Under the pieces are notes generated by a model, which had not been told where the DNA came from, did no database searches, and worked only from the letters and a program-made list of their open reading frames with translations. Source: Hyphomicrobiales bacterium (GTDB taxonomy: Bacteria > Pseudomonadota > Alphaproteobacteria > Rhizobiales > Xanthobacteraceae). Taken from it: a DNA stretch of 6,704 bases. This document shows, piece by piece, positions 5,175 to 6,704 of this stretch. Within the stretch, counting starts at the first letter, position 1. Every line of letters begins with the position of its first letter. Both the position numbers and the translations under genes were made by a program. The stretch lies in contig JAPLPC010000394.1 of NCBI GenBank assembly GCA_026400425.1, positions 1 to 6,704 on the forward strand, in the 5' to 3' direction.

Positions 5175-6413
5175 ATGAACGACGCGACCACCCCTGAGAC
5201 TTTCGACGATGTGCGCGCGCGTGCCACCGTATGGCGGCTGGCCGCCGCGCAGGCGCTGGGCGGCGCCAATTCGGCGGTGATCTTCGCGACCGGCGCCATT
5301 GTCGGCTCGACCCTGGCGCCAAGTGCATCGCTCGCGACGGTGCCGCTGTCGGTCTATGTGGTCGGCCTCGCCTCCGCGACCTTGCCGGTTGGTATCATCT
5401 CGCGTCGCTATGGTCGCCGTGTCGCCTTCATCATCGGCAGCGGAGCGGGCGTGCTGTGCGGCCTGCTTGGTTCGATCGCCATTCTGCAGGCCTCGTTCGT
5501 GTTGTTCTGTGTCGCGACATTTTTCGGCGGCGTCTATGGCGCCGTCGCGCAGTCCTATCGCTTTGCTGCGGCCGACGGCGCCAGCCCGGCCTATCGCCCC
5601 AAGGCGGTATCTTGGGTGATGGCCGGCGGGGTGTTTGCCGGCGTGCTCGGGCCGCAGCTCGTGCAATGGACCATGGATATCTGGACGCCTTATCTTTTCG
5701 CGTTCAGCTTCCTCGCCCAGGCCCTGGTAGCGCTGATTGCGATGGCGCTGCTGTCGACGGTCGATGCGCCGAAGCCGGCGCCGGCGGATCTGCATGGCGG
5801 GCGGCCATTGGTCGAGATCATCAAGCAGCCGCGCTTCGTCGCTGCCGTGATTTGCGGCGTGGTGTCCTATGCCATGATGAATCTGGTGATGACCTCGGCA
5901 CCGCTGGCGATGAAGCTCTGCGGCCTCAGCCTCACCGATTCCAATTTCGGCATCCAATGGCATGTGGTCGCCATGTATGGGCCGAGCTTCTTCACCGGTG
6001 CGTTGATCACCCGCTTCGGCGCGCCGAAGGTGGTGGCCGTCGGCCTCGTGCTCGAGGCGCTGGCCGCGGTGATCGGCATGTCCGGTGTCACCGCGCTGCA
6101 TTTCTGGATCGGGCTGGTGGTGCTCGGCGTCGGCTGGAATTTCGGCTTCGTCGGCGCGTCCGCGCTGGTGCTCGAAACCCATCGCCCGCAGGAGCGCAAC
6201 AAGGTGCAGGCCTTCAACGATTTCCTCGTCTTCGGCCTGATGGCGATCGGCTCGTTCTCGTCCGGCCAGCTGCTGGCGAATTACGGCTGGAATGCCGTCA
6301 ATGCGGTGGTGTTTCCGCCGGTGATGCTGGGTCTCGTCGTGCTGGCATTGGCAGGATTCGCAAAGCGGCGCGCGTTGAAGCAGGCCGAGGCGTTCCCAGA
6401 TCCGGCGATCTGA
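5175..6413 (+). CDS. Major facilitator superfamily (MFS) transporter
   Basis: The 412-residue integral membrane protein has about twelve hydrophobic segments, near residues 22-45, 55-76, 83-103, 107-127, 144-163, 172-193, 221-244, 263-280, 285-303, 307-330, 349-369 and 375-396. A hydrophilic central loop (about 194-220) separates the two halves. The loop between the second and third segments, GIISRRYGRRVAF (73-85), is a recognisable MFS motif A, and ITRFGAPKVVAVG (278-290) is its C-terminal counterpart. The substrate and direction of transport cannot be read from the sequence. The ATG at 5175 has GGCGGA about eight bases upstream. An in-frame start at 5091 would add 28 arginine- and proline-rich residues unlike a transporter N-terminus, so it is rejected. 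It follows the methyltransferase gene in the same direction and converges on the kinase gene, with a dispersed palindrome in between. Confidence 0.92.
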   Translation: MNDATTPETFDDVRARATVWRLAAAQALGGANSAVIFATGAIVGSTLAPSASLATVPLSVYVVGLASATLPVGIISRRYGRRVAFIIGSGAGVLCGLLGSIAILQASFVLFCVATFFGGVYGAVAQSYRFAAADGASPAYRPKAVSWVMAGGVFAGVLGPQLVQWTMDIWTPYLFAFSFLAQALVALIAMALLSTVDAPKPAPADLHGGRPLVEIIKQPRFVAAVICGVVSYAMMNLVMTSAPLAMKLCGLSLTDSNFGIQWHVVAMYGPSFFTGALITRFGAPKVVAVGLVLEALAAVIGMSGVTALHFWIGLVVLGVGWNFGFVGASALVLETHRPQERNKVQAFNDFLVFGLMAIGSFSSGQLLANYGWNAVNAVVFPPVMLGLVVLALAGFAKRRALKQAEAFPDPAI

Positions 6414-6415
6414 TC

Positions 6416-6492
6416 CGTCATTGCGAGCGCAGCCAAGCAATCCAGAAAGCCAAGAACTGGATTGCTTCGTCGCTTCGCTCCTCGCACTGACG
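6416..6492. repeat. Dispersed palindromic repeat (REP-like) of the Bradyrhizobium group
   Basis: The inner arms AAGCAATCCAG (6435-6445) and CTGGATTGCTT (6457-6467) are perfect 11-base reverse complements around an 11-base loop. The outer arms CGTCATTGCGAG (6416-6427) and CTCGCACTGACG (6481-6492) match at 11 of 12 positions. The middle segments differ in length, 7 bases on the left against 13 on the right, so the arms are two variants of the same repeat unit. I recall this unit as frequent in Nitrobacteraceae intergenic regions. It begins two bases after the MFS stop and ends ten bases before the kinase stop, so it may also act as a bidirectional transcript end. Confidence 0.82.
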
Positions 6493-6502
6493 GCGGAGGC
6501 GA

Positions 6503-6704
6503 CTAATCCAGATCCACCATCCGCCCGGCCGTCTCGAACGCATCGCGCGACCAGCTGATCTGCACCACGGCGCCATGGTCGGGGAATACGCGATTGCTGA
6601 AGGTGACCTTGGCGCCGGTGCGCTCCAGCAACGTGCGGGCGATGAAGACGCCGAGGCCGAGGCCGCGGCGCGGGCCGTCATCGGTGTTGCGACGGCGCGA
6701 CAAA
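6503..6704 (-). CDS. C-terminal fragment of a RegB/ActS/PrrB-like sensor histidine kinase
   Basis: About 66 residues at the C-terminal end of a GHKL ATPase domain are present; the frame continues past the right edge. The ATP-lid G-box GLGLGVFIARTLLERTGA is clear, followed by the final strands (KVTFSNR, then GAVVQISW) and a short tail ending at a TAG at 6505-6503. The wording GLGLGVFIA-TLLERTGA with a GAVV-I-W strand is typical of the RegB/PrrB/ActS/RegS family. Those kinases sense membrane quinone redox state and phosphorylate a RegA/RegR-type regulator. The redox-sensing cysteine, the transmembrane domain and the phospho-acceptor histidine lie outside the window, so the subfamily rests on the G-box region alone. 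The kinase domain would be cytoplasmic. Confidence 0.8.
   Translation of the reverse strand, partial: LSRRRNTDDGPRRGLGLGVFIARTLLERTGAKVTFSNRVFPDHGAVVQISWSRDAFETAGRMVDLD

Noticed and set aside
4866..6440. 524-codon minus-strand open frame across the methyltransferase end and MFS gene
   Set aside because: It spans two genes with clear family motifs on the other strand and has the histidine/arginine-rich composition of a shadow frame.
6418..6681. Minus-strand frame of 87 codons with a CEERSDEAIQ peptide
   Set aside because: That peptide is the usual translation of the dispersed palindromic repeat, and the frame overlaps the kinase end in the wrong phase.
1..6704. CRISPR array, tRNA/rRNA, insertion sequence, phage or toxin-antitoxin genes
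   Set aside because: Looked for by eye on both strands; no regularly spaced repeats, tRNA-like cloverleaf, transposase motif or characteristic small gene pair was found.

Overview
The window looks like chromosomal DNA of an alphaproteobacterium of the Bradyrhizobium/Rhodopseudomonas/Afipia group (Nitrobacteraceae). The grounds are high GC with strong GC bias at third codon positions, a RegB/ActS-type sensor kinase end, and a dispersed palindromic repeat of the 'CGTCATTGCGAG...AAGCAATCCAG' type that I recall as common in those genomes. The assignment is by recognition, not by search.

Layout. (1) Positions 2-1239 (+): the C-terminal end of a probable periplasmic substrate-binding protein, a strong hairpin, then a DapA/NAL-superfamily aldolase or deaminase. 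The pair looks like the end of an uptake-plus-catabolism operon. (2) Positions 1240-2076: two small reverse-strand genes, an acidic proline-rich peptide and a lysine/alanine/serine-rich protein. The second has a recognisable promoter that helps choose its start. (3) Positions 2077-3132 (+): a NiCoT-family nickel/cobalt permease with all four family signatures and an inverted repeat upstream. (4) Positions 3206-4246 (-): an ETHE1-like persulfide dioxygenase fused to a C-terminal rhodanese domain, divergent from (5) positions 4393-5073 (+), a DUF938 (METTL26-like) SAM-dependent methyltransferase. The shared upstream region carries overlapping -10-like boxes on both strands and an AT-flanked dyad. 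(6) Positions 5175-6413 (+): a 12-TM MFS transporter. (7) Positions 6416-6492: the dispersed palindromic repeat, filling almost all of the convergent gap to (8), the C-terminal end of a RegB/ActS-like histidine kinase on the minus strand, which runs off the window.

The genes do not form one pathway. They look like several independent short transcription units: a catabolic operon end, metal uptake, sulfide/persulfide detoxification, an uncharacterised methyltransferase, an exporter or importer of unknown substrate, and a redox-sensing kinase. I see no phage, insertion sequence, CRISPR array, tRNA, rRNA or convincing novel multi-gene system. The points most worth a second look are the altered DapA-family active site, the two small proteins, the divergent regulatory region near 4280-4304 and the intergenic palindromes.
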